Source: Candidatus Heimdallarchaeota archaeon (GTDB taxonomy: Archaea > Asgardarchaeota > Heimdallarchaeia > Hodarchaeales > Hodarchaeaceae). Taken from it: 37,801 nt of DNA. The notes beneath the pieces were generated by a model. The model made no database searches. It saw nothing but the letters and a program-made list of their open reading frames with translations, and was not told the DNA's origin. The stretch's first letter is position 1. Every line of letters begins with the position of its first letter. Positions 26,879 through 34,582 of the stretch are shown one piece after another. The translations under genes were made by a program, and so were the position numbers. The stretch lies in contig DXJL01000025.1 of the NCBI GenBank assembly GCA_019057635.1, positions 1 to 37,801 on the forward strand. The letters run 5' to 3'.

Positions 26879-26964
26879 TATAGCTAGGCTATACCACACT
26901 GAAACTTTCGTTTCAGGATACTTTCCTTGAAGCAACCCATGTGAAATGGAATCCTATCAAGGAA
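26879..26964. repeat. Three consecutive hairpin-forming inverted repeats
   Basis: The region between the zinc-ribbon gene (26819) and the RibD-like gene (27105) contains three inverted repeats in a row. They are TATAGC-TAG-GCTATA (26879-26893), CTGAAAC-TTTC-GTTTCAG (26899-26916), and TTCCTTGA (26923-26930) with TCAAGGAA (26957-26964). The last encloses a nested CCAT/ATGG stem (26937-26940, 26946-26949). All are perfect pairings. This could be a small structured RNA, a leader element on either strand, or protein-binding sites. Confidence 0.5.
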
Positions 26965-27104
26965 TTGATTATTCATTTTTCGAGTATAAAAATATTGTTG
27001 TAATTTTGTAATATATTACTAACAGAACATTTGTTGGTGAAAAAAACCACTACGAGATCAGTAAGTTTATCTAGTTACAAGCAAGTTTTGGTAATTGATC
27101 GTGG

Positions 27105-27818
27105 ATGGCCTTGAGTAAAGAAAGACTAAATCGCCCAAAAATAATTCTATCTACAGCAATAAGCCTTGATGGTCAAATAGCTACTTTAACAGGAGATGAT
27201 AAGCTATCCAATGCTGAAGATTGGAAAAGAGTACATCATCTTAGAGCTAAAAGTGATGCGATAATGGTGGGAAGTGGAACTATTTTAGCTGATGATTCTA
27301 AATTAACAGTTAAACCAGAGTATTTCAAACCAGGGTATAGTATTAACAATCCTACACGAGTGGTAATTAGTTCTAGTGGAAATATCCCTCTTGATGCTAG
27401 AGTCATAGCTTTTCGTCCTGAAATACCCACAATTATTGCCACTACATCTAAATGTCCACCTGCTCAGAAAAAGAATTTTCTTAGAGAAGGATGTGAAGTG
27501 ATTATCTGCGGGAAAGGACCATTGGTCAATTTAAAACAGCTAATGTCGATTCTATTTTCAGATTTTAATATAAGAACAGTATTGTTGGAGGGGGGGAGTA
27601 AGTTAAACGGTAATATGCTTGCAGAAAAGCTGATTGATGAGATTCACGTTGCCATCGCTCCAGTTCTTGGAGGAACTGGAAAACCATTCTTTTCATTACC
27701 TTATACCGTAAGTTCTTTCACCCAACCACCTTTTTTTGAAATTTTAGAAAATAAGATTATAGGGGATATGATCTGGCTCTACCTAAGAATCTGTTATGAG
27801 TCTAGTAGAATGATATAA
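27105..27818 (+). CDS. RibD-type 2,5-diamino-6-ribosylaminopyrimidinone 5'-phosphate reductase
   Basis: This is a 237-residue protein with an ATG start. It is a stand-alone RibD C-terminal/dihydrofolate-reductase-like domain: PKIILSTAISLDGQIA at the N-terminus, an LRAKSDAIMVGSGTILADDSKL block (NADPH and substrate site), IRTVLLEGGSKLNGNML, and VAIAPVLGGTGKPFF. In archaea this enzyme reduces the ribosylamino side chain in the second step of riboflavin synthesis; the deaminase domain of bacterial RibD is absent, as expected. The adjacent genes are not riboflavin genes. Confidence 0.88.
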   Translation: MALSKERLNRPKIILSTAISLDGQIATLTGDDKLSNAEDWKRVHHLRAKSDAIMVGSGTILADDSKLTVKPEYFKPGYSINNPTRVVISSSGNIPLDARVIAFRPEIPTIIATTSKCPPAQKKNFLREGCEVIICGKGPLVNLKQLMSILFSDFNIRTVLLEGGSKLNGNMLAEKLIDEIHVAIAPVLGGTGKPFFSLPYTVSSFTQPPFFEILENKIIGDMIWLYLRICYESSRMI

Positions 27819-27836
27819 CAAAAATGGATGATCTTC

Positions 27837-28709
27837 TTAGATTGGGAGAAGAAAACTCAAAACTCCGTATATGACGCAAATAGCGAGCGGATTGGATTTG
27901 AATGATCCCAGTGACTTAATAGCGTAGTATATTAAAATTAAACTCCACAAAATTACCATTATTTCAATACCGAAAAGGAGAGCGTCAAATAAAAAGCTTG
28001 TTCCTCCTTCTGGTGAGATTATTTCCATTTCCCCCAAAGATTGAAAGATTATCTGCCCTCCTCGGGAGACAAAAAACATATTATAGATGATTGTAATGAA
28101 CTGATAAATTATCATGGGAATCTGTGCCCATCCTACAATAGTGGCCATGGTTTTGTAATTTCGCGCTTTTGAATCAATATCTGAAGCAAATATCTTGTGT
28201 AGTAACCACAAAATTAAACTCAATACCAACCAATTCATCAAAGTGGAGATTGGAGTGAAAATCGGCAGTAAAACCTTGTAAAGTTCCATATACTCTGATA
28301 AATTGATCTCCTCTGTCCCGGGAAGAAAATTGAAGAATGAATCAGAAAAAATGATCTCATACTTACTAAAGAAAATTCCTAGGGCAATAGCTGTGAGAAT
28401 ACCTACTAGTAAATTTACCAAAAGTGGTTGGGAGTAATTTGGAGACAATACGATTTGTGGCATTTCCTCTTTTGGGGTAAGTAAAGCACCACGAAAATTA
28501 TCTAAAAACGGTCGTCGAGAGGTGATTTCCATCGATTTTGTCATAACGTAAGGTATAGCCCCTTGAAGAGGAGTCGAATCTCCAATTTTTGGTATTGGAG
28601 CTCCACAATAAGCACAAAACGTAGCATTTTCTAATAATTTCTTGCCACAATTCCCACAGAATTTCATTATTGGTGTACTCTTATTAAAATTCATTGAAAC
28701 CATCCTCAT
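27837..28709 (-). CDS. Zinc-ribbon plus Yip1-like multi-pass membrane protein
   Basis: The protein has up to 290 residues. The N-terminus carries FCGNCGKKL and FCAYCGAPIP, a double-CxxC zinc ribbon. A soluble linker follows, then four to five hydrophobic helices: LLVNLLVGILTAIALGIFF, TLMNWLVLSLILWLL, QIPMIIYQFITIIYNMFF, a segment near IEIMVILWSLILIYYAI, and ICVIYGVLSFLL. This architecture matches archaeal zinc-ribbon/Yip1-domain proteins; in eukaryotes Yip1 proteins bind Rab GTPases on membranes. Several starts are possible: ATG at 28709, ATG at 28694 with GAGGATGG upstream, or ATG at 28667 directly before the ribbon. Function unknown. Confidence 0.75.
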   Translation of the reverse strand: MRMVSMNFNKSTPIMKFCGNCGKKLLENATFCAYCGAPIPKIGDSTPLQGAIPYVMTKSMEITSRRPFLDNFRGALLTPKEEMPQIVLSPNYSQPLLVNLLVGILTAIALGIFFSKYEIIFSDSFFNFLPGTEEINLSEYMELYKVLLPIFTPISTLMNWLVLSLILWLLHKIFASDIDSKARNYKTMATIVGWAQIPMIIYQFITIIYNMFFVSRGGQIIFQSLGEMEIISPEGGTSFLFDALLFGIEIMVILWSLILIYYAIKSLGSFKSNPLAICVIYGVLSFLLPI

Positions 28710-28937
28710 GTGAATATGGAAAAATACGATTAATAACCTTCTCTATCTCATCCTCAAGAAAAAGATTGTTTTGAGGCTATCATAAATGAATTTATATCAA
28801 GGAATAATTTAGCAGAGTTTGAAATTCTTTAATTCGTTTAATATTAACAAACCTCTAATCCAGAATGTGTGAACCAACAATAATAACAGATTATATACCT
28901 AATTGGTAGAAAAAAATATTATAAATGGTTTAAACGA

Positions 28938-29255
28938 TTAATATGATCGATCTTTTAGAACAACGATTGTAAAACCAGCCGATTCATCAGGAGTGATGAT
29001 AATTTCTGATTGAGGCATTTCCACGTACACACTCTGTAACTTTCCGTGATTTAATGCGTCTGAGACACTACGTACTTTTTTTACAAGCGATGCAACATGG
29101 GCAGAAACACGTTCTGCATCAGATTGCGGTAAATTACTTTGTAACGGTAAACCGTCCTCATCACAAACTAGAATGCCACGTACACCTTGTCTTGCTGCCA
29201 GTCTTTTAATTGTATTCTGTAAGACTGAAGGAATGACATATTCTTCACCAGACAT
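28938..29255 (-). CDS. Roadblock/LC7 domain protein (second of tandem pair)
   Basis: This is a 105-residue protein with an ATG start: a single roadblock domain with GVRGILVCDEDGLPLQSNLP, then an ERVSAHVASLVKKVRSV helix, then strands SVYVEMPQSEIIITPD and FTIVVLKD. It shares the DGLPLQS-LP and ERVSAHVASLV-KV blocks with the gene 17 bases upstream, so the pair are recent-looking paralogues that may form a heterodimer. This MglB-like fold regulates Ras-family GTPases; the Rab-like GTPase at 30607 is a nearby candidate partner. Confidence 0.88.
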   Translation of the reverse strand: MSGEEYVIPSVLQNTIKRLAARQGVRGILVCDEDGLPLQSNLPQSDAERVSAHVASLVKKVRSVSDALNHGKLQSVYVEMPQSEIIITPDESAGFTIVVLKDRSY

Positions 29256-29272
29256 TTTTCATTCACCAATAT

Positions 29273-29623
29273 TTATTTATCTTTAGAGGTGAGTGTCATT
29301 TGACTACTCTCTCGTTTAACTAGTGCTATAATAATAATCTCAGAATCATAATCAGGTATTATCTCTACGTCACCGACTTCTAATTCAAGTCGGATACTTC
29401 GAGCAATCTCCTGGGAGATTTCTTTTGAAATATATTTTACTTTTCCTACAAGAGAAGCAACGTGTGCGGAAACTCTCTCTGTATCTTCACCAGGAAGACT
29501 TGATTGTAACGGTAATCCATCAGTATCACTTAAGACTGCTCCATATACTCCCTTGTGTTTCCCAACGGATTCTATTACTTTTTCAAGCGCTTGATGTGAT
29601 AAATAACCTGCACCTTGGGACAT
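29273..29623 (-). CDS. Roadblock/LC7 domain protein (first of tandem pair)
   Basis: This is a 116-residue protein with an ATG start and a single roadblock domain: GVYGAVLSDTDGLPLQSSLP, ERVSAHVASLVGKVKYI, LELEVGDVEIIPD and EIIIIALVKR. A polar C-terminal extension of ~12 residues distinguishes it from its downstream paralogue. The two genes are 17 bases apart on the same strand and are surely co-transcribed. As in MglB or LAMTOR pairs, homo- or heterodimers could bind a small GTPase; that is inferred. Confidence 0.88.
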   Translation of the reverse strand: MSQGAGYLSHQALEKVIESVGKHKGVYGAVLSDTDGLPLQSSLPGEDTERVSAHVASLVGKVKYISKEISQEIARSIRLELEVGDVEIIPDYDSEIIIIALVKRESSQMTLTSKDK

Positions 29624-30050
29624 TGTTAATCATTATCCAATCTACTTATCATTCCTTAAAACCTTTTGCTTTTAATCTATTCCCAAATTTATCCAGTTTT
29701 CTTGATTAAAAAGATGAGTTCAAACGTCGTAGTCTGCAATGAATGAGTGCATTCAGATCTTTGGTCGAAAGTAACAAAAAAAAAGCTCTAATAGATATAA
29801 AGAATTAAAATCTATCTAATTGGTGTTTGAACAAACGTTTCATTCCATTAATACTCAAGAATACACAGTAAACTGAAGTTTTGCTGTGTTGTCTGACAAA
29901 TTTAGTCATGAAGTATTTTAAAATGATTTGTAGGAAGATTTCATCTGTACTCCATATGTAGATGGACAGCTTGTGGATATTTTCCTCAGTTCTGAAAGGT
30001 CAATGCTTTTATGTGAAGTAAATCTGAGCTTTCTTAGGAGAATTGTTTCA
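29624..30050. other. Non-coding gap between divergent roadblock and regulator genes
   Basis: In these 427 bases I see no convincing gene. It holds an A9 run near 29780, a short GTTTG/CAAAC inverted repeat in the 29820s, and a TATA-like TATTTTAAAA at about 29914-29923, which would drive the regulator gene at 30051 with a leader of roughly 100 bases. A GTG-initiated extension of that gene to 29973 is open but not favoured. Confidence 0.4.
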
Positions 30051-30512
30051 ATGCATTCTTCAGACAAAAATAGTAGCATTTCAGAAGAAAAGTTTGATGA
30101 GAAGTTAGATACACTCCTCACTACGGTTAATTCACTAGTCACTACCGTTAATTCAATATGTGGTCAAATTAATATCATAGATCAAAGAATAGCTGTATTA
30201 GAAGGATCTTCACACCAAGAAATTGCAACCGTGGCTGTTTCAGACTCACGAGACCCAAGAACGACCCCTCAAGTGAATTTTGATAATAAAGATGAAATGT
30301 TAAAAAGAGCTTATAATGTGCTTGCTCAAGCTCCCCGACCTCTAACTACGCAAGAAGTGGCAGATAGGATAGGCCGAAGTAGAAGTACTACCAGTCAATA
30401 CCTCAATGAACTTCATCAGAGAAATCTATTGCTAAAAACTTATGGAACTACACCTGATAAGTCTAGAAATGTTGTCTTCAGACCTGTAAATCAGAATGAA
30501 GATGAGATTTAG
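30051..30512 (+). CDS. Coiled-coil plus winged-helix transcriptional regulator
   Basis: The protein has 153 residues from the ATG at 30051, with AGGAG ten bases upstream. A GTG at 29973 would add 26 residues of doubtful character. Residues ~10-55 form a coiled coil with an internal repeat (LLTTVNSLVTTVNSICGQI). After a polar linker comes a helix-turn-helix (LKRAYNVLAQAPRPLTTQEVADRIGRSRSTTSQYLNELHQRNLL) with a wing (NVVFRPV). This looks like a dimeric DNA-binding regulator with an N-terminal dimerisation helix. It is followed by a hairpin terminator. Target genes unknown. Confidence 0.78.
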   Translation: MHSSDKNSSISEEKFDEKLDTLLTTVNSLVTTVNSICGQINIIDQRIAVLEGSSHQEIATVAVSDSRDPRTTPQVNFDNKDEMLKRAYNVLAQAPRPLTTQEVADRIGRSRSTTSQYLNELHQRNLLLKTYGTTPDKSRNVVFRPVNQNEDEI

Positions 30513-30523
30513 GCCAAGATATT

Positions 30524-30539
30524 AGGGATATTTATCCCT
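30524..30539 (+). terminator. Hairpin terminator after the regulator gene
   Basis: AGGGATA and TATCCCT pair perfectly around a two-base centre, starting 12 bases after the stop codon and followed by a T-rich stretch (GAATTTATTTTCT). The same palindrome could instead be a protein-binding site. Confidence 0.45.
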
Positions 30540-30579
30540 GAATTTATTTTCTAATGTACCTTAAGTTCCTATTTTGTAT

Positions 30580-30587
30580 AAAAAAAA
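30580..30587 (-). terminator. T-run terminator after the Rab-like GTPase gene
   Basis: On the minus strand, eight Ts follow the stop of the GTPase gene by about 20 bases, enough for archaeal intrinsic termination. Confidence 0.45.
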
Positions 30588-30606
30588 GAACTCCGAAGAG
30601 AGAAAT

Positions 30607-31140
30607 CTAGGAGGTATATTCTAAGATATTCTTCCCAAGCTTATCAAATGCGGCTTCTACACCTTCACCAGATTTCGCACTTGTTTCAATAAATGGAATT
30701 CCAAGGCTCTCGGCAAGTTTTTTCCCTTCATCTGTGGAGACTGTTTCTGCACCTTCCTCACGTAAATCTACTTTGTTAGCGAGGAGGACAACAGGGACAT
30801 TTCTATCGCGTCCAGAGTTTTTCCACATATCATTTAACCATATTTCTACATTGTCAAATGTTTGACGGCGGGTTACATCATAGACGACAACCCCACCAAA
30901 AATTTTCGTATAGTATGCCTGTACGACATCTTTGAACATTGGTTGTCCAGCTAAATCCCATATTTGCCATCTTATCTGAGTTTCTTTAAGGGTTGTATCA
31001 TGAAGGGCAAAATCTGCTCCCATAGTACTCAAATAGTCAGTTTCAAATCCTAAACCTAAATACCGCTTGCGAATAGACGTTTTTCCAACAGCTCCATCGC
31101 CTACTAATACGATTTTCCATAAACGAACATCTTCACTCAT
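30607..31140 (-). CDS. Rab/Ras-like small GTPase
   Basis: This is a 177-residue protein with an ATG start and AAGGTGA five bases upstream. It is a complete G domain: G1 GDGAVGKTS (14-22), G2 threonine at 39 in STMGADF, G3 WDLAGQ (61-66, catalytic Gln66), G4 NKVD (122-125) and G5 ETSAK (152-156). The GADF and WDLAGQPMFK sequences are Rab/Ran-like. There is no C-terminal cysteine for prenylation, so membrane attachment, if any, must use another route. The upstream co-oriented gene (31168-31917) is 27 bases away and may encode a partner. The roadblock pair at 28938-29623 lies nearby. Confidence 0.95.
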   Translation of the reverse strand: MSEDVRLWKIVLVGDGAVGKTSIRKRYLGLGFETDYLSTMGADFALHDTTLKETQIRWQIWDLAGQPMFKDVVQAYYTKIFGGVVVYDVTRRQTFDNVEIWLNDMWKNSGRDRNVPVVLLANKVDLREEGAETVSTDEGKKLAESLGIPFIETSAKSGEGVEAAFDKLGKNILEYTS

Positions 31141-31167
31141 TTATTTCACCTTTCTTTTAATTTAACT

Positions 31168-31917
31168 TTAATTGGGTATTTTTAATGTGATGCAAGTGTC
31201 ACCTACCCATTGTGTGAAAGTAATTTCTCCTTTAAATATCCGTTCCACATATATTCTATAATCTTCCGCTGCAACTTCAGTGGGAATTATTAAAAACGAA
31301 TCTTTATTCTCAATAGGCTGTACACGAATCATAGGTTTCTCAATTTTTAAAGCATCGTTAGCAGTAGCGAGTTCTAGCTCTAATAGGAATAGAAAGTCTC
31401 TTGCTTTAATATCATCAAAACCATATTTTATCATATTGTTATCTGGTGCTAGATCAAGAAGTACTCTACTCCATTCACCGATCCAATACTCATCGGTAAA
31501 CCAGTGTTCCAAATACTCGTTTTGTCTGGCTCTAAGCTCACTCAACACAACCATGTAACGAATCATCCCTTCTCGAACGCGTCTCATCAAATCAAGGCCT
31601 GGTTTGTCATAGAGCTCATTGAGTTTAGCTCTTTCCTTGCTCAATAAAACCTTAATTTTGACAATTTCTTCTAATTGCTTATCTGAAGCAATTGGAACAT
31701 ATTTAAACACTTTTTCAAGCCATTTAATTGTCGAATCAACCTCAGGTTTACTTACTTCAGTACCACGAACTCTTGCTAGAATTTCTTGAACTAGACTCTT
31801 ATTCTTGATTATTTTCTCATAGTCATGCTGAGGGGATATTCGACGTTCCCTAATCACGTCTTCAACCTTTAAACTTGCATAGTCCGTGTGTTGTCTAACC
31901 AACCTTAATTTCGCCAT
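31168..31917 (-). CDS. Unknown protein, putative partner of the Rab-like GTPase
   Basis: This is a 249-residue protein with an ATG start. The N-terminal ~170 residues are helical and charged (VEDVIRERRISPQHDYEKII, LEEIVKIKVLLSKERAKL), with conserved-looking aromatics in HWFTDEYWIGEW. The C-terminal ~60 residues appear beta-rich (DSFLIIPTEVAAEDYRIYVERIF, TFTQWVGDTCITLKI). No family is recognised; I considered a GINS-type replication protein because of the helical/beta layout but found no supporting motif. The 27-base gap and shared strand suggest co-transcription with the GTPase. Function unknown. Confidence 0.7.
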   Translation of the reverse strand: MAKLRLVRQHTDYASLKVEDVIRERRISPQHDYEKIIKNKSLVQEILARVRGTEVSKPEVDSTIKWLEKVFKYVPIASDKQLEEIVKIKVLLSKERAKLNELYDKPGLDLMRRVREGMIRYMVVLSELRARQNEYLEHWFTDEYWIGEWSRVLLDLAPDNNMIKYGFDDIKARDFLFLLELELATANDALKIEKPMIRVQPIENKDSFLIIPTEVAAEDYRIYVERIFKGEITFTQWVGDTCITLKIPN

Positions 31918-32056
31918 CTTTGTATACGTTTTGGAAAGTATGATCGTTTTAAATCCGTTTAGAACCCTTATTATTCTAGCACATATATATCATCTGATGC
32001 AGCTAGGATAAAGTATCTTTATGGGAACAAGAAGTCTGAAAACTTAGCTTCTTTCT

Positions 32057-33748
32057 TCATTCGATATTCGGAGTGATTTTTCGAACGTATCCCCGCCTTG
32101 TTAATTCCTCAAGTACTTCTAACTCCGTACTTTGATCTCGAAAAGTAATCTTTGCGGCCGACTCTGGAGTAAGAGTTTTAGACGCAAAAAGAGCTCTAGC
32201 AGTTGGACGGAGCTTTTCTGGAAGATCAAGTAAGCCCAAAGCATCAAAACCTTGTATTTGTACATATTTTGGGGGTTCGGTACAAGAACAGAGAGAACTT
32301 CCTATTTCTTCTTCGATACTCAGTTTTTTAGGCCTTGGATTTATTCCCAAGTTCAAAAGAAATTCATGCCTTTGATTATGAGAGGTAGTAAATTCATAAT
32401 AGAGTAGATTATGAACGCTAGTATCAGCAATATTTTCTGTTACATACTTCTGAAAGGTTTCCTCAGGATCTACTTTCAACTGTTGACTATTCTCACGAAA
32501 ATTGAGAATATTCTCCCGTAGTTGAGAATTCACTGTATGTATCTCAAAGATCCACTCCTCAAAAACATCGCTTACAACTGCTTTTGCCCCAACAAATCCA
32601 CCTATCTTTCCAGTGTTTGAAAATTCAATTAATGCCCCATGAAATTCCTTTTCAAAGCGATTTGTAAATGTTAATAATAAATTAGAAAGTGTTTTATCCT
32701 CCTTAGTGCTATAAAGTATACCTATAATGCTTTTTCCGTACTGAAAGTCAATGTATGAATTTCCATTATCAATACCTAAGAGGTCACCTCGTTTTCCTGC
32801 TGTTTCAGATATCATATGAGCAATACTGCTTAATGCCGCCGTAATCAATGCGGGATTCTTCATTTCATCTTGAGCTTTGCCAAAAAAATGATAATACATA
32901 ATTGATCCAGAGTACCTATCCGTCATAAATAATGCTTGTGGAGAAATGATTGATTTAGGCTCTAAAGTACCAAGATTTCGAATTTCCACGGCACTCTTCA
33001 ATTTATTAATGAAATCAAGGTAGATTTCATTCACTCCAGAGTTAGGGTTCTCTATGCCAAAAACACCTCGATCTGTAAAATCATGAATATCTTGGATCCA
33101 AGGAATGACATAAAATATTGGTCCACGTACTTTGTTTTCGATTTTCTTCAAAAAAACATCCACTTTTTCTAGAATCATTGGGGGATGAACCATATTCAAG
33201 ATCAATAATGTTGGAACAGTGAGGAAATGAAAAAAGTTTTGTATAGAAGATCTGGTTAAATTTATTGAAGGAAATTTATCAGTCGAGAGAAACCATACCA
33301 TTTCACTTTCCAGTAGGGTCGCCATCGTAATTGAGTTTTCTTCTAAGGTTGTAGGGATAATAAACACTAATATGTCAATAATGTCTTTAAAAAATAAAGA
33401 ATTTACTCGATGTCTAATCTTACCTGGTAGACCGTTTTCGTTAATTTGACAACCTGCGGAAGGAAGTACTCTGACAAAGGATCTTTGATCTTCTTCTTCA
33501 TGCAAAAGAAGGGATTCATTAACTAAAATATCATCGGAGATCTCGCTAATGAATTCAGTACTGTTAAAGTGTGATTTACCATATTTAGAAAGACTGTACC
33601 GTAATTTTTCTGTCAGAGAAAAGTCAACAATTAGTATTCTCGTGCCAGGATTTGATTTTGCGTATGATAAGAAAATATTTAGGGCAAGGGTTTGTTTACC
33701 TACACTTGAAGTTCGTGAATAAATGCTAATTACCTTTGGAAAGTCCAT
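32057..33748 (-). CDS. Degenerate MinD/ParA-like ATPase fused to longin-like and winged-helix domains
   Basis: This is a 563-residue protein with an ATG start. Residues 1-255 resemble a SIMIBI-class MinD/ParA/Mrp ATPase: strand plus loop ISIYSRTSSVGKQTLALN (7-24), ILIVDFS (38-44) and LLILNMV (181-187). The deviant Walker A is itself altered: the signature lysine position is Thr, and the glycines preceding Val-Gly-Lys are serines, so nucleotide use is uncertain. Residues ~271-372 form a longin/roadblock-like domain (ALFMTDRYSGSIMYYHFFG, LITAALSSIAHMISE, YIDFQYGKSIIGILYS). The last ~55 residues form a winged helix (RPTARALFASKTLTPESAAKI, LEELTRRGYVRKI). I know no named family with this order. 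It could link membrane or DNA positioning to small-GTPase-type signalling; this is inferred. Confidence 0.7.
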   Translation of the reverse strand: MDFPKVISIYSRTSSVGKQTLALNIFLSYAKSNPGTRILIVDFSLTEKLRYSLSKYGKSHFNSTEFISEISDDILVNESLLLHEEEDQRSFVRVLPSAGCQINENGLPGKIRHRVNSLFFKDIIDILVFIIPTTLEENSITMATLLESEMVWFLSTDKFPSINLTRSSIQNFFHFLTVPTLLILNMVHPPMILEKVDVFLKKIENKVRGPIFYVIPWIQDIHDFTDRGVFGIENPNSGVNEIYLDFINKLKSAVEIRNLGTLEPKSIISPQALFMTDRYSGSIMYYHFFGKAQDEMKNPALITAALSSIAHMISETAGKRGDLLGIDNGNSYIDFQYGKSIIGILYSTKEDKTLSNLLLTFTNRFEKEFHGALIEFSNTGKIGGFVGAKAVVSDVFEEWIFEIHTVNSQLRENILNFRENSQQLKVDPEETFQKYVTENIADTSVHNLLYYEFTTSHNQRHEFLLNLGINPRPKKLSIEEEIGSSLCSCTEPPKYVQIQGFDALGLLDLPEKLRPTARALFASKTLTPESAAKITFRDQSTELEVLEELTRRGYVRKITPNIE

Positions 33749-33878
33749 AATATCCCCATCAGGGTTTCTAAATTATGTCACGTTAAAGAATGTGATGATT
33801 GTGGTTACTCGGAAAGGTTAACTGGTTCATATAATTGGTAGGAAAAGGTTTTAATTCCAGATTTATTAAGATACACAG

Positions 33879-34418
33879 CTAATATTTGTAAAAACCTTCT
33901 CCTGATTTACGACCAAGTTTTCCAGAACGAACCATTTTTCTTAAAAGGGGGGCAGCCTGAAACTTCACTCCTAATTCGTCCTTAAGATAATCTAAAATGT
34001 GGAGTATGGTGTCTAAACCTATTAAATCAGCTAAAAATAGCGGACCCATCGGATGGGCTAGACCTAGTTTGATTGCCTTATCAATATCTTCGGGTGTTCC
34101 AAGATTATCTTGTAACATAAAAACACCTTCATTTATAACTGCTGCAACAAGACGAGTTGTGGCAAAACCAGGTAAATCGTTTATTATAACTGTTTCCTTT
34201 CCAATCTCTTTACAAAAAACCAGAGACTCATCACATGTATCATCAGAAGTGCGATCACTCCGTATAACTTCTACTAGTTTCATCATCAAAACAGGATTGA
34301 AAAAATGTAAGCCAATAAATCTCTTTTGACGTTTTTCAGGAAGTTTAGAGGCTAAATCAGTAATACTAATAGCAGAAGTGTTAGATGCAAAAATACATTT
34401 AGTGGCGCAATTAATCAC
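33879..34418 (-). pseudogene. 3-hydroxyacyl-CoA dehydrogenase, 5'-truncated fragment
   Basis: This 179-residue frame matches the second part of 3-hydroxyacyl-CoA dehydrogenase. It has FASNTSAISITDLA, FIGLHFFNPVLMMKLVEVI (with the catalytic-type His of HFFNP and Glu of VEVI), NDLPGFATTRL, and the C-terminal DKAIKLGLAHPMGPLFLADLIGLD through GRKSGEGFYKY. The first ~100 residues, which carry the NAD-binding GxGxMG, are missing. The in-frame sequence upstream of the GTG at 34418 continues family-like for a few codons (QKKANKHV), then meets a TGA, and no Rossmann motif follows before the divergent mptA gene. The usual PGFxxNR asparagine is Thr. It is best read as a decaying remnant; a separately used domain cannot be excluded. 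Confidence 0.7.
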
Positions 34419-34582
34419 ATGCTTATTAGCTTTTTTCTGACTATGGTATTGTCATAGAGAGAACTATTATTAATAGAAGTGTTCTACAGTGGATTTACAT
34501 GTACTGCAAATAATAATAAGAAACCATATCCTTTCTAAAAATTGAATAGACTATCTTAAAATATTACTGAGGCCTCCAGTTC

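Noticed and set aside
29425-29709. 94-codon plus-strand frame opposite the first roadblock gene
   Set aside because: It is antisense to a clear roadblock domain and shows no plausible protein features.
31168-31917. GINS-type replication factor
   Set aside because: Only the helical-then-beta layout is similar; no conserved GINS residues are recognisable and the neighbour is a GTPase gene.
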